NCBI GenBank assembly: GCA_964414815.1
Contig: CAYPXY010000009.1
Span: 60,397-124,396, forward strand
Origin: Mariniblastus sp964414815
GTDB taxonomy: Bacteria > Planctomycetota > Planctomycetia > Pirellulales > Pirellulaceae
Direction of reading: 5' to 3'
DNA length: 64,000 bases
Each line of letters starts with the position of its first letter. Within the stretch, counting starts at the first letter, position 1. Both the position numbers and the translations under genes were made by a program. Shown here in pieces: positions 28,170-36,827 of this stretch. Under the pieces are notes generated by a model. That model saw only the letters and a list, made by a program, of their open reading frames with translations. It searched no databases and was not told the origin of the DNA.

Positions 28170-30341
28170 ATGGTTACTTTGTTGTCGAATATGGATGGCT
28201 TTTTGCAATCAGGCTTGCTTGCCTCGCTCAGTTTCTGGCTTGACCCCGCCTCGTACTGGGCGATTGCCCGCGTCGTGTTGGGGCTGGGATTGGTGATCTT
28301 TATTCACGAACTCGGTCACTTTCTGGTGGCCAAGGCGTGTGGCGTGAAGTGCGACAAGTTCTATGTGGGCTTCGATGCGTTCGACATCAAAATCGGCGAC
28401 CGCGTCATCATTCCCCGTTCGCTCTGGAAGTGGCAGTGGGGCGAGACGGAGTACGGGATCGGAATTTTACCGCTCGGTGGATACGTCAAGATGCTCGGCC
28501 AGGACGACAACCCGGCTAATTACCAGCAGGAACTGGAGCGTTCCAAGCAAGGCGACTCTCAGAAAACTTCTGAAGACGCGGCAATCGCTCAAGCCGGTTT
28601 GATCGACCGCTCCAAGCTCGACCCAAGAAGTTTCCTGGCCAAGTCAGTGCTTCAGCGGATGGCCATCATTTCTGCCGGTGTGATTTTCAATCTGATTTCA
28701 GCCGTCTTTTTTGCGGCGATTGCGTTCAAGTCGGGCGTCAACTTCTGGCCTGCCAAGATCGGCAGCACCATCGGGGGCGGACCTGCATGGGAACACAACC
28801 TGGCAGGTGCCGAAATCAAGAAAATCGGCGAAAGCACCACGGAAGATTATTTCACCTGGTTCAATGTGCTGGAACATTTTGTGTTCAACGGCGATGAGAA
28901 GGCATTGCCGGTCGCGTATGTTCCCTATGGTGCATCGTCCTCGGAAAAGCAGACCGAAATCTATCCTCGCAAGGGCTTGCTTCGCGATAACAAGGACCTT
29001 GCGTTGGGCGGTTTATCACAGCGGTGGAGTCTGGTGGTCGCCAAAGAAGGCATCAACGAAGCCTCCTCGGCAGCTCATGCTACGGTGCCGCTTGAAAGCG
29101 GCGACAAGATTGTTTCCGTCAATGGTTTTGATGTCAAAACCGATATCGATCTGCGAAGCCGTTTGATTCGGGAGGTCGACCATCCTGTGACCTTCGTCGT
29201 TGAACGAACTCCCCAAGGAAAGAATTCAAACGATCCAATTAAGGAACGCATAGAAACTGTCGTTGAGCCTAATCCACTGCGTTCCATCGGATTCTCGTTA
29301 ATTTGGAAACCGATTGCCTCGATTCAGCACGGATCACCTGCCGAGCAAGCGGGGCTGAAAGTGGGTGATGAAATCATCAAGGTCGATGGCCAACCGCGCG
29401 GAAACCTGCTGAACCTGGACAAGCGATTGATTCGTTTTGCCCGTGATGAAAAGCCGGTCGATCTGGAGATCAAACGGGGTGAGGAAGTGCTAACCGTTCA
29501 AGTACAACCGACGTTTTATCTGGTGCCTTCGATCACAGGAGAAAATCAACCTGTTCCAATTGATTCCATCGGCGTTGCGGTGCCGATCGGGCTGACCATT
29601 GAAGAAGTTGAAACTGGCAGCAAGGCCGAGTCAGCGGGGTTGAAGGTGGGCGATGGGCTGGTCTCACTGAAATTTCTGCTCAACGATCAGCAAAAGAAAA
29701 TTAGTCGATATTCGCGACTGAGCCAGAAGGCGATTGATTTTGTCAAAGAAGAAACGACTTACGCTGAGCTGGACGACATATTGCAGTCAATGGAGGTCGG
29801 CACCGAAGTCGAATTAGAAGTCTTTCGCGGCGGTGCAAACCACACGATCAAGACTCAAACCGAAGCATCCAGTGAGTACCACCAGTTTGCTCGGGGAGTG
29901 GGTTTGACTTCTTATGAGGAACATTACAAGTCATCGGATTGGTCGTCCGCTTTCAAATACGGTTCGCAGCAAGTCGTTCGTGACATTCGCAAAGTTGGTG
30001 AGACGTTGCTGAAACTGATTCGCGGAAAAATTTCGCCGAAGAATCTGGGAGGCCCTGGTACGATCGCGATTGTCGCAACGACGGAGGCGAGTCAGGGCAA
30101 CTCACGGCTGCTGTTGTTTCTGGCATTTCTAAGTGCAAATCTGGCCGTAATCAATTTGCTGCCGATTCCGGTGCTCGATGGCGGCCATTTGTTATTCCTG
30201 GCCTACGAAGGAATTTTCCGCCGTCCCGTCAATGAAAAAACTCAGATTCTGCTGACCTACATCGGTCTGGCCATGATTCTGAGCCTGATGATCTTTGTCG
30301 TGGTGCTGGACATCGGCCGTATTTCGAGTTTGTTAATGTAG
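28170..30341 (+). CDS. rseP: RseP-family site-2 metalloprotease with PDZ domains
   Basis: An intramembrane zinc protease of about 723 residues, longer than E. coli RseP (450). The zinc motif is FIHELGHFLVAKACG near residue 45, and the C-terminal motif LPIPVLDGGHLLFL lies near 665 in the last membrane region. Between them are PDZ-like domains: one around NGFDVKTDIDLRSR (about 310), one around SPAEQAGLKVGDEIIKVDG (about 390), and one around SKAESAGLKVGDGLVSL (about 487). It probably cleaves membrane-anchored anti-sigma factors or signal-peptide remnants. I chose ATG 28170, which gives a 29 bp gap after dxr; ATG 28191 is an alternative. Confidence 0.92.
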   Translation: MVTLLSNMDGFLQSGLLASLSFWLDPASYWAIARVVLGLGLVIFIHELGHFLVAKACGVKCDKFYVGFDAFDIKIGDRVIIPRSLWKWQWGETEYGIGILPLGGYVKMLGQDDNPANYQQELERSKQGDSQKTSEDAAIAQAGLIDRSKLDPRSFLAKSVLQRMAIISAGVIFNLISAVFFAAIAFKSGVNFWPAKIGSTIGGGPAWEHNLAGAEIKKIGESTTEDYFTWFNVLEHFVFNGDEKALPVAYVPYGASSSEKQTEIYPRKGLLRDNKDLALGGLSQRWSLVVAKEGINEASSAAHATVPLESGDKIVSVNGFDVKTDIDLRSRLIREVDHPVTFVVERTPQGKNSNDPIKERIETVVEPNPLRSIGFSLIWKPIASIQHGSPAEQAGLKVGDEIIKVDGQPRGNLLNLDKRLIRFARDEKPVDLEIKRGEEVLTVQVQPTFYLVPSITGENQPVPIDSIGVAVPIGLTIEEVETGSKAESAGLKVGDGLVSLKFLLNDQQKKISRYSRLSQKAIDFVKEETTYAELDDILQSMEVGTEVELEVFRGGANHTIKTQTEASSEYHQFARGVGLTSYEEHYKSSDWSSAFKYGSQQVVRDIRKVGETLLKLIRGKISPKNLGGPGTIAIVATTEASQGNSRLLLFLAFLSANLAVINLLPIPVLDGGHLLFLAYEGIFRRPVNEKTQILLTYIGLAMILSLMIFVVVLDIGRISSLLM

Positions 30342-30361
30342 CGTTTGAACAAGCAACCACC

Positions 30362-30994
30362 ATGTCCCAAGTCGAAATCATTTCCCATCCGCTGGTCGCA
30401 TGTCACTTGACGGTGCTTCGCGACCAAGCCACGCCACCGGCAATTTTTCGACAGTCCGTCAATCGCTTGGCCACGCTGCTGGCCTACGAAGCGACCGGGA
30501 GTCTCGAAACGTATGACGTTCCGGTTCAGACTCCGCTTCGGACAACGACGGGTAAGGCGCTCAAGCGGCGGATCGGTCTGGTTCCCATTCTGCGAGCCGG
30601 TGTGGCCATGGTGGAGCCGATGCTCGATCTGATCCCCAACTCGGAAGTCTGGCATCTTGGGTTTTATCGGGACGAACTGACGGCTCAGCCTGTTCACTAT
30701 TACAGCAAATTGGGAAACCGGTTTCCGGTCGATGTCGCGTTTGTACTCGACCCCATGCTGGCCACCGGAGGGTCGGCGGCGATGGCCTGTCAGTCCCTGA
30801 TGGAATGGGGCGTACCCCAGATTAAAATGCTGTCGATCATCTCGACACCGGAAGGCATCGCCCGACTCAATGAGGAGTTTCCCGATGTCGAGATTCACAC
30901 TTGTGTGGTCGATGAAGGGCTCAATGAAGATAAATTCATTCTTCCCGGTCTGGGCGACGCAGGCGACCGCATTTTCAATACACTGGGGCACTAG
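30362..30994 (+). CDS. upp: Uracil phosphoribosyltransferase
   Basis: A 210-residue pyrimidine salvage enzyme making UMP from uracil and PRPP. It opens with EIISHPLVACHLTVLRD, has LVPILRAGVAMVEPML near 78, the PRPP-binding loop VLDPMLATGGSAAMAC near 130, and the uracil-binding C terminus GLGDAGDRIFNTLG. Length is as expected. It follows rseP by 20 bp and precedes the next gene by 9 bp, so the run from dxr onward may be one transcript. Confidence 0.96.
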   Translation: MSQVEIISHPLVACHLTVLRDQATPPAIFRQSVNRLATLLAYEATGSLETYDVPVQTPLRTTTGKALKRRIGLVPILRAGVAMVEPMLDLIPNSEVWHLGFYRDELTAQPVHYYSKLGNRFPVDVAFVLDPMLATGGSAAMACQSLMEWGVPQIKMLSIISTPEGIARLNEEFPDVEIHTCVVDEGLNEDKFILPGLGDAGDRIFNTLGH

Positions 30995-31003
30995 CCAGGT
31001 GGC

Positions 31004-31621
31004 ATGACGCAGGATCCTACGAAAATTTTCATTGTCGCCTGCCCCGCCTGTCGCAAGGAAATGCAAGTTCTGATTCAATTTGCGGGTGAGGCCGTGCAGT
31101 GCCCCCATTGCTCGCAAACCATAAGGGTTCCCATCGAAATAGCTCTTCCTCCGGCCACTCCTGTGGCGATTCCTCCGACACCTGCATCTGAGGAACGGAT
31201 GGAATCCGACGCGATCGAGACATTGCTCCCTCCGAAGATTTCCGGGAAGGACGCAAAACCAACGCTGGCTCCTATTCCATCACCTATTCCATCTCTGAGT
31301 CAATCCTCGAATCAGTCCGAAACCCGTCCGACAGAATCTCAGCCGACCGCCGACCTGTTGCCTCCCAAGTATCAAGGAAGCGATTCATCCGATGCCTGGA
31401 TTCAAACCGGTGGAAGATCCGTAGTTATCTTGCCGACGGCTGATGGGGGTACTCAAGCCGTGGATCAGAATACGGTGACCATCGAGTATCAAGGCCAAAA
31501 ATACATCTTGGCGAAATTAACCCCGGAACAACGCGAGCGACGTCGTCAAATTGCCAATGCGATTTCAATTCTCATTGCGATCGTCGCCATCGCAATTGCC
31601 ATCTGGGTATTGCTGTTTTGA
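31004..31621 (+). CDS. Zinc-ribbon protein with C-terminal membrane anchor, unknown
   Basis: A 205-residue protein. An N-terminal zinc-ribbon-like motif, VACPACRKEMQV ... VQCPHCSQTIRVP, lies at about residues 10-43. Then comes a proline/serine-rich linker (about 45-140), a short conserved-looking beta region (TVTIEYQGQKYILAKL), and a single C-terminal helix (AISILIAIVAIAIAIWVLLF). Tail-anchored zinc-ribbon proteins of this shape are frequent in planctomycetes; the role is unknown. It starts 9 bp after upp, and its stop lies 10 bp before repeat element copy B. Confidence 0.65.
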   Translation: MTQDPTKIFIVACPACRKEMQVLIQFAGEAVQCPHCSQTIRVPIEIALPPATPVAIPPTPASEERMESDAIETLLPPKISGKDAKPTLAPIPSPIPSLSQSSNQSETRPTESQPTADLLPPKYQGSDSSDAWIQTGGRSVVILPTADGGTQAVDQNTVTIEYQGQKYILAKLTPEQRERRRQIANAISILIAIVAIAIAIWVLLF

Positions 31622-31631
31622 AACAGCAGCC

Positions 31632-31748
31632 TAAGGCGACCGGCAGGTGACAACGTACCCTAGTGTAGGCGAGTCGCTCCGCGACTCGCAACTCAGCGTC
31701 TGGGAAACACATTATGCTTGGGTAAACTTTTACCTGCCGGTCGCCTAA
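31632..31748. repeat. TIR-hairpin element, copy B
   Basis: A 117 bp element with inverted ends sharing AGGCGACCGGCAGGT on both sides, internal CGTACCCTAGTGTAGGCGAG, and central hairpin GCGAGTC-GCTCCGC-GACTCGC. Compared with copy A, the pair next to the loop changed from T-A to G-C. Its right end supplies the TAG stop (31745-31747, minus strand) of arfB. It sits between convergent genes. Confidence 0.85.
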
Positions 31749-32164
31749 TCGCCGAATCGGTTGGAGCGGGATTGCTTTTTATCGGATTGCCGGCGTTTTT
31801 CATCAAGCCGCTTTTTCTTTGCGGCCCGGCTGACTTTTTTGGTTTTCCGTTGAACAGGTTCGGGAACGACATCGAGAATCAACTGCTTGAGTTTATCCAG
31901 GCAGTCCGAAATATTTCGGCCCTGATCGCGATACCGATGGCTTGAAATCGCAAAATAGCCATCTTTTGAAATTCGTCGGGGGTTCTGTTTCAGGAATCTT
32001 GACTTGACCGTGTCCGGCAAGGCGGATGAAGTTTCGATGGCCCAACGAAGCGTCACTTTGGAATTGACTTTGTTGACATTCTGGCCACCGGGGCCTGGCG
32101 AACGCGCAAAACGAAAATCGAATTCCGAAATCCTGATTTGAATATTGGAATCAACGATCAGCAT
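31745..32164 (-). CDS. arfB: Peptidyl-tRNA hydrolase ArfB-like ribosome rescue factor
   Basis: A 139-residue class I release-factor-like protein lacking codon-recognition domains. The catalytic GGQ is in FARSPGPGGQNVNKVNSKV near residue 22-40, and the C-terminal tail is strongly basic (KKVSRAAKKKRLDEKRRQ), which in ArfB/YaeJ enters the mRNA channel of stalled ribosomes. Length fits. The gene's stop codon is formed by the end of repeat element copy B, so the last residues may have been altered by that insertion. Confidence 0.92.
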   Translation of the reverse strand: MLIVDSNIQIRISEFDFRFARSPGPGGQNVNKVNSKVTLRWAIETSSALPDTVKSRFLKQNPRRISKDGYFAISSHRYRDQGRNISDCLDKLKQLILDVVPEPVQRKTKKVSRAAKKKRLDEKRRQSDKKQSRSNRFGD

Positions 32165-32275
32165 CGCAAACTACCTCGGAGCGATTTTTTATTGGAATGT
32201 CGCATCCATGATTTCAGTGGTCGGTCCGTATTCGGACAAGTTTACTGAAAAAAAGGTTCGGCGAGGCACAAAGAT

Positions 32276-32893
32276 TCAGCCGGGAAAGATGGCCTTGAGC
32301 GCGATCTGTGACCAGGACTCGAAATCATCCAGTTCATTCATTAATTGATCCACCGGGAGAAATCCAGCTTCGATGATTTCAGATTCTCTCTGCCGAACGT
32401 TCGGTTCCGCAACGGTAAACAGGTGGACAAATCCCAAGTGGACTTTGCCGACCTCAGTTTCGTCATCGTTGATCAGCCCGATCAATCGTTGTTCGAACGC
32501 CGTCTCGATCAAGACTTCTTCGTCCAGTTCACGCTGCATTCCGACGAGGTAGGGCGATGGGTCGTCAGCGTCAAGGGTTGAAACATGCCCGCCAATGCCG
32601 ACGCTGCGTTTGCGATGTAGCCGCGATTCGCCTTGGCCGCTGCCACGTCGATACTGAAAGACTTCGATCGAGTCATCCGGACGTACATGCTGGAAGATGC
32701 AATACGGAATGAGCTGTTTAAAGCCCGGATCTTGCTCCATGAGATCGCGCGGAAGATAGCGGGTATTTTCAGGATCGAGCAGCGTATCAAGATACGATTC
32801 AATCTGGTCGCTAAACCCTTGGAAATAGCCACATTGACGGAACAACTCCGTTTTGACAACCATGATTTGTTCGACTTCGACAGATGGCATCAT
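32276..32893 (-). CDS. Nudix-domain protein
   Basis: A 205-residue protein with a Nudix fold: a Nudix-like box runs from GIGGHVSTLDADD to MQRELDEEVLIE (near residues 97-130), where GG, RE and the EE pair occupy expected positions with a slightly longer loop. The N-terminal half (about 1-80) is a separate cap (LFRQCGYFQGFS ... YLPRDLMEQDP). It probably hydrolyses a nucleoside-diphosphate-linked compound; substrate unknown. Start: ATG 32893 or the ATG immediately after, with a further option at residue 11. Confidence 0.75.
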   Translation of the reverse strand: MMPSVEVEQIMVVKTELFRQCGYFQGFSDQIESYLDTLLDPENTRYLPRDLMEQDPGFKQLIPYCIFQHVRPDDSIEVFQYRRGSGQGESRLHRKRSVGIGGHVSTLDADDPSPYLVGMQRELDEEVLIETAFEQRLIGLINDDETEVGKVHLGFVHLFTVAEPNVRQRESEIIEAGFLPVDQLMNELDDFESWSQIALKAIFPG

Positions 32894-33005
32894 TCAGATT
32901 CGGGGTTAGGGATTCGGTAACCGTGAGAGCTTGACAGGCTAACAGTCGTGCAGTCGGATTGCAACTCCCCACCGCTGGAAAAGTACCCATTTACGGAGCG
33001 ATAAA

Positions 33006-33402
33006 ACGTTTAGCCGCAAGCCGAAGCCGACCGCCATTGATTAGCAGCGATCATGGAAAGTCGATCGACTCATGGTTGAAGAAAAAAAATCGAGAAGTGG
33101 TCGGCGCAGGCGCGACGGCGGTGTGCAGTCCCCGTATTCAACCTGCCTGCCAATAGAATACCTACTACCCGATGTGCCGCGCGCCTTTGGAGGTTGCCGA
33201 TAAGGCATTTCCGTGTTGCAGAATTTTTTTGGCGGCAACCTCCGACGGCTTGCGGGTATTTATGGAGTGCGGGACTCTTGTACCGCTTTGGATATTTGGA
33301 TTTCATCAGAGGTCGAAACCGTCCGAAGCCATAGAAACGATAGCGGTACAAGAGTCCCGCACTCCATAGAGGCTAAACGTTTTGGCTTATCGTCAACGGT
33401 TA
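33006..33402. mobile_element. About 280 bp TIR element (copy 1), split by a nested element
   Basis: The left end has CGTTTAGCCGCAAGCCG (33007-33023); the right end is its reverse complement, interrupted: CGGCTTGCGG (33246-33255), then 117 bp of foreign sequence, then CTAAACG (33373-33379). Over the rest it aligns to a second copy at 58031-58313, sharing for example GGTCGGCGCAGGCGCGACGG, CCTGCCTGCCAATA and CCGCGCGCCTTTGG. No coding sequence is apparent. It looks like a non-autonomous element; the mobilising enzyme is not in this window. Confidence 0.75.
33256..33372. mobile_element. Nested element with perfect 27 bp inverted ends
   Basis: Positions 33261-33287 are the exact reverse complement of 33342-33368 (27 of 27; the left end begins TATGGAGTGCGGGACTC). 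The insertion interrupts the right inverted end of the surrounding element between TGCGG and CTAAACG, which are contiguous in the other copy (58280-58292). It has no coding capacity; the 54 bp centre shows nothing recognisable. Confidence 0.8.
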
Positions 33403-33440
33403 AAAAAAATCCTGGCTGAGTCATGGACTCAGTCAGGATT
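33402..33440 (-). terminator. Rho-independent terminator of fliA
   Basis: On the minus strand, AATCCTGACTGAGTC pairs with GACTCAGCCAGGATT around a three-base loop and is followed directly by eight T residues. It is 83 bp beyond the fliA stop codon. Confidence 0.9.
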
Positions 33441-33522
33441 CCAGTCTTTGGACGGGCTCTGGCGCGCTGATTGATTTGGATTGTATGCGGAGTGTCTCTG
33501 CATACAGCAATTTGTTACCGCA

Positions 33523-34305
33523 CTAGCTGAACTCCGGTCGGCGACGACCGAGTTGTTCTTGGAGTCGCTGAACGATACTGCTGTGCATCTGACTGACGCG
33601 GCTTTCGCTCAGGTCGAGCGTCTGGCCGATTTCTTTCATGGTCAGCTCTTCGTAGTAGTACAAGATGATGATCAGCCGTTCGTTGCGGTTGAGCCCCTTG
33701 GTGACCAGCCGCATCAAGTCATTTTTCTGGATGCGACGTGTCGGGTCTTCACCTTTCTTGTCCTCCAGAATATCGATTTCACGAACGTCCTTGTAGCTAT
33801 CGGTTTCGTACCACTTCTTGGTGAGACTGACCAAGCCAACGGCATTGGCTTCGGACATCATCTTTTCCGTTTCAGGAACCGAAAGCTGAAGTTCTTCCGC
33901 CAGTTCGTTGACCGTGGGAGCGCGGCCAAGTGTTGTTTCTAGCCGCTTGGTCGCACCGTTTACCTTGCTGGCCTTGGAACGAACCAGACGAGGCACCCAG
34001 TCCATCGTTCTCAGTTCATCCAGCATGGCTCCGCGAATCCGCGGAACGCAATAAGTCTCGAACTTGACGCCCCGGTCCAGATCGAACGCGTCGATGGCGT
34101 CCATCAGTCCGAAAACGCCTGCCGAAACCAGGTCGTCGAGTTCAACGCCATCCGGCAATCGTTGCCAGATTCGTTCGCCGTTATATTTAACCAATGGAAA
34201 GTAACGTTCCATCAGTTGATTTCGAAGTGCTTTGTCCGTACAGTCCGGTTTGTACTTTCGCCACACTTCGAGAATGTCGTCTTCTTGAGCAACTATCGTC
34301 GCCAT
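33523..34305 (-). CDS. fliA: RNA polymerase sigma factor FliA (sigma28/WhiG type)
   Basis: A 260-residue group 3 sigma factor. Region 2 includes LVKYNGERIWQRLPDGVELDDLVSAG style sequence (near 38-64) and FETYCVPRIRGAMLDELR with MDWVPRLVR (near 80-105), typical of FliA. Region 3 has LGRAPTVNELAEELQ, and region 4 ends with TMKEIGQTLDLSESRVSQMHSSI. It should drive late flagellar or motility genes. A strong Shine-Dalgarno (GGAGG) precedes ATG 34305 by 7 bp, and a clear terminator follows the gene. It lies in the same orientation as flhA, 334 bp downstream. Confidence 0.95.
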   Translation of the reverse strand: MATIVAQEDDILEVWRKYKPDCTDKALRNQLMERYFPLVKYNGERIWQRLPDGVELDDLVSAGVFGLMDAIDAFDLDRGVKFETYCVPRIRGAMLDELRTMDWVPRLVRSKASKVNGATKRLETTLGRAPTVNELAEELQLSVPETEKMMSEANAVGLVSLTKKWYETDSYKDVREIDILEDKKGEDPTRRIQKNDLMRLVTKGLNRNERLIIILYYYEELTMKEIGQTLDLSESRVSQMHSSIVQRLQEQLGRRRPEFS

Positions 34306-34639
34306 TCAATCCTCCGTGAGAATTTCGCGATTCACAAGTTCGATTAAAACATCCGATGTGGAGAATCTAAATATCAGAAACCGGAGTCACTCGTCAATGA
34401 ACAATTTACATGATAGTAAATTTTTTCGAAATTGATTTCTGGACGGCTTTCGGGTTTGCAGTTGTCGTTAAATTTAATGTTGGAACTTGCCAAGCCAGCT
34501 CCAATATCCTCAATAACGGTAGATTTCCGTTTTCCTGTTATCGACTCTCAAAACGTGAAAGGTTGTAAAAAATATCCGATATTGAAAATTTTTCAGAATA
34601 TGCGCTGCAAATTGAGAACGTTCAAGTCATCCCTTAAAA
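34306..34639. promoter_or_regulatory. flhA-fliA intergenic region
   Basis: 334 AT-rich bp with no plausible gene. It holds the hairpin ATTTAC-ATGATA-GTAAAT (about 34406-34423) upstream of fliA and probably a fliA promoter I cannot place confidently. In many flagellar clusters flhF and flhG lie here; neither is present. Confidence 0.35.
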
Positions 34640-36742
34640 TCAGGCCGCAGATCGTACGCCTGCGACTTGTTCGCTTGAAATCTCCGCCAATACTTGAACA
34701 TCGGTGCCCTGCACTTCCCGATTGCCAAGCACATAGATTCTCGGTTCGATGTCGCAAACCAGCTCAGCAATGACGGGCCGAATCTCCTGGCTGACCAGAA
34801 CCACCGGCAAGTATCCCGCGGCCGCCAGTTTAGTCGCGGCTCCTTCAATGGCCGTGACCAGATTGGCAATAATTTCCTGCGGCACACCGATCTGAATTTC
34901 GTCCTGCTTGCGTTCCCAACCACAAGCGATTCTCTGTTGCAGCGATTCATCGATCGCGACTGCGATCAGGGAGCCGGATGCAGCGTCCTGCAGCTTCGAG
35001 GTAATGTGTCGTCCCAATCGAATGCGGACCTTCTCTACCAACTCCCAGCGATTGGAGATCAGCTTGGCATTGTCTCCTAAGGTCTCCAGGATGAGTTCGA
35101 GCGGGCGAATGGAAACCCCTTGTTCGAGAAGTGACTTGAGAATTTGCTGGACCTGACCGACCGTTACCTGATTGGCCAACAGTTCATCGACGACCGCTGG
35201 CGAACGACGATGAAGATCGTCAATCAACTGCTTGGTCGCATCCCGAGTCAGAATCAACGGAGCATGACGCTGAGCCGTTTTCATCAACTGCTCGGCCAGC
35301 ACCTCTTCTGCGGTCAGCACTTCGTATCCGCGTGCCAACGACGACTCGAATGCGTCCGGGTGAATCCAGAACGCTTGCCAGTTCAGAAACCCTTCCTGCG
35401 TCACGCCCCGAACGGCCTGGCTTTCAATCGCTGACGTCGCTCGGCCGCGATCAATGGCCAGCAATGATTGTGGGTCGATGGTGCTTTTGAAAACAGGATT
35501 CCCCTGGACGAGAATCTGAAATTCATGAGGCCCGATCGACAGATTGTCTCGCACTCGAATCTTGGGAAGAATGATGCCCCACTCTGCGGCCAGACGTTGT
35601 CGAGTTCGCGTCACCAGCCCCAGTAAACCGCCTCCCTGACTGGTATCTGCCAGCCGGATCAAGCCGCGTCCCAGCTCCATTTCGATCAGCTCGCTCGCCA
35701 GCAGTTTTTCAATCGACCAATCCTGGGACGTCGTCGTAGCCGGCGAGTGGGGGGCCGCAGATGCAGCAGCTGATTGGGTTTCACGATCCTCATGTTTCAA
35801 GAACCGGGCGGCCGCCAGACATCCAGCGGACAACACCAGTAGCGGTAGCTTGGGCAAGTCGGTCATGACCAGCAGCGACAGAAAAACTGCCGTCAGAACC
35901 AGCGCCATCGGGCTGCCAAAAATCTGCTGAACCGATTCGCGTGGTAGATCCGTTTGGCGAGTGCTGCGAGTAATCAGCAGTGCGGCAGCCAACGAAATCA
36001 GCAGCGCCGGTAATTGCGTCACCAGTCCGTCGCCGATCGTCAGACGCGTAAACGTATTCACCGCATCGGCCACTGCCATGTTTTGGTATAACCCAATACA
36101 CAATCCGCCGATTAGGTTGACAAAAACGATGACGATTCCCGCAACGGCATCGCCTCGCACAAATTTGCTTGCTCCATCCATGGCCCCGTAAAAATCAGCG
36201 TGTTCGATCGTTTCGGCGCGGAGTGTTTTGGCTTGTTCGGCCGTGATCGTGCCGGCGTTGAGTTCTGCATCAATGGCCATCTGCCGACCGGGCAATCCAT
36301 CGAGCGCAAATCGTGCGGCGACCTCGCTGATACGAGTTGCACCCTTGGTAATCACGACGAACTGCACGACCATGATGATGGCGAACATCACCACACCGAT
36401 CATGAGATTGTTTCCGGTGACAAACTGGGCAAAGGCCTGGATGACGTGTCCGGCGGCTGCTTCGCCTGAATGGGCACCTTGGGACAGAATCAATCGGGTC
36501 GTCGCGATACTCAAGGCAAGGCGGGCGAAGGTGGTCGTCAGCAGCAGCGACGGGAAGACGCTCAGTTCCAGCGGCGAGCGAACATAGACGGTCGCGAGCA
36601 GGATCAGAACCGAGATCGCGATATTCGCCGACAGCAACACGTCGATCAGGCTCGCTGGCAGCGGCATGAAGATCAGCAGCAGGCAAGCAATGATCCCGCC
36701 CGGTACGACAATATCCTGCCATCGATCTCGAAGTTGTTTCAT
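34640..36742 (-). CDS. flhA: Flagellar export gate protein FlhA
   Basis: A 700-residue inner-membrane component of the flagellar type III export gate. The N-terminal half has about eight membrane helices (IVVPGGIIACLLLIFMPLP first) with the FHIPEP-family cytosolic loop FALDGLPGRQMAIDAELNAG near 145-165. The C-terminal half is the cytosolic domain that binds export substrates (LDRGRATS-like region and RHITSKLQDAASG). Length matches the family. I chose ATG 36742 (MKQLRDRW) rather than an upstream GTG, since the protein then begins just before the first helix. Only one other flagellar gene (fliA) is in the window. Confidence 0.95.
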   Translation of the reverse strand: MKQLRDRWQDIVVPGGIIACLLLIFMPLPASLIDVLLSANIAISVLILLATVYVRSPLELSVFPSLLLTTTFARLALSIATTRLILSQGAHSGEAAAGHVIQAFAQFVTGNNLMIGVVMFAIIMVVQFVVITKGATRISEVAARFALDGLPGRQMAIDAELNAGTITAEQAKTLRAETIEHADFYGAMDGASKFVRGDAVAGIVIVFVNLIGGLCIGLYQNMAVADAVNTFTRLTIGDGLVTQLPALLISLAAALLITRSTRQTDLPRESVQQIFGSPMALVLTAVFLSLLVMTDLPKLPLLVLSAGCLAAARFLKHEDRETQSAAASAAPHSPATTTSQDWSIEKLLASELIEMELGRGLIRLADTSQGGGLLGLVTRTRQRLAAEWGIILPKIRVRDNLSIGPHEFQILVQGNPVFKSTIDPQSLLAIDRGRATSAIESQAVRGVTQEGFLNWQAFWIHPDAFESSLARGYEVLTAEEVLAEQLMKTAQRHAPLILTRDATKQLIDDLHRRSPAVVDELLANQVTVGQVQQILKSLLEQGVSIRPLELILETLGDNAKLISNRWELVEKVRIRLGRHITSKLQDAASGSLIAVAIDESLQQRIACGWERKQDEIQIGVPQEIIANLVTAIEGAATKLAAAGYLPVVLVSQEIRPVIAELVCDIEPRIYVLGNREVQGTDVQVLAEISSEQVAGVRSAA

Positions 36743-36827
36743 ACGTTCATCCTTGAACTGTAACGGTTCACGATCATCCTCTCGTGGGAGTGGCTGTCCA
36801 CCTACCAAAACGGAATTCTGATTTCTT

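Noticed and set aside
33481..33942. A long plus-strand frame opposite fliA
   Set aside because: It is the antisense of the sigma factor, whose regions 2-4 are unmistakable, and a Shine-Dalgarno and terminator support the minus strand.
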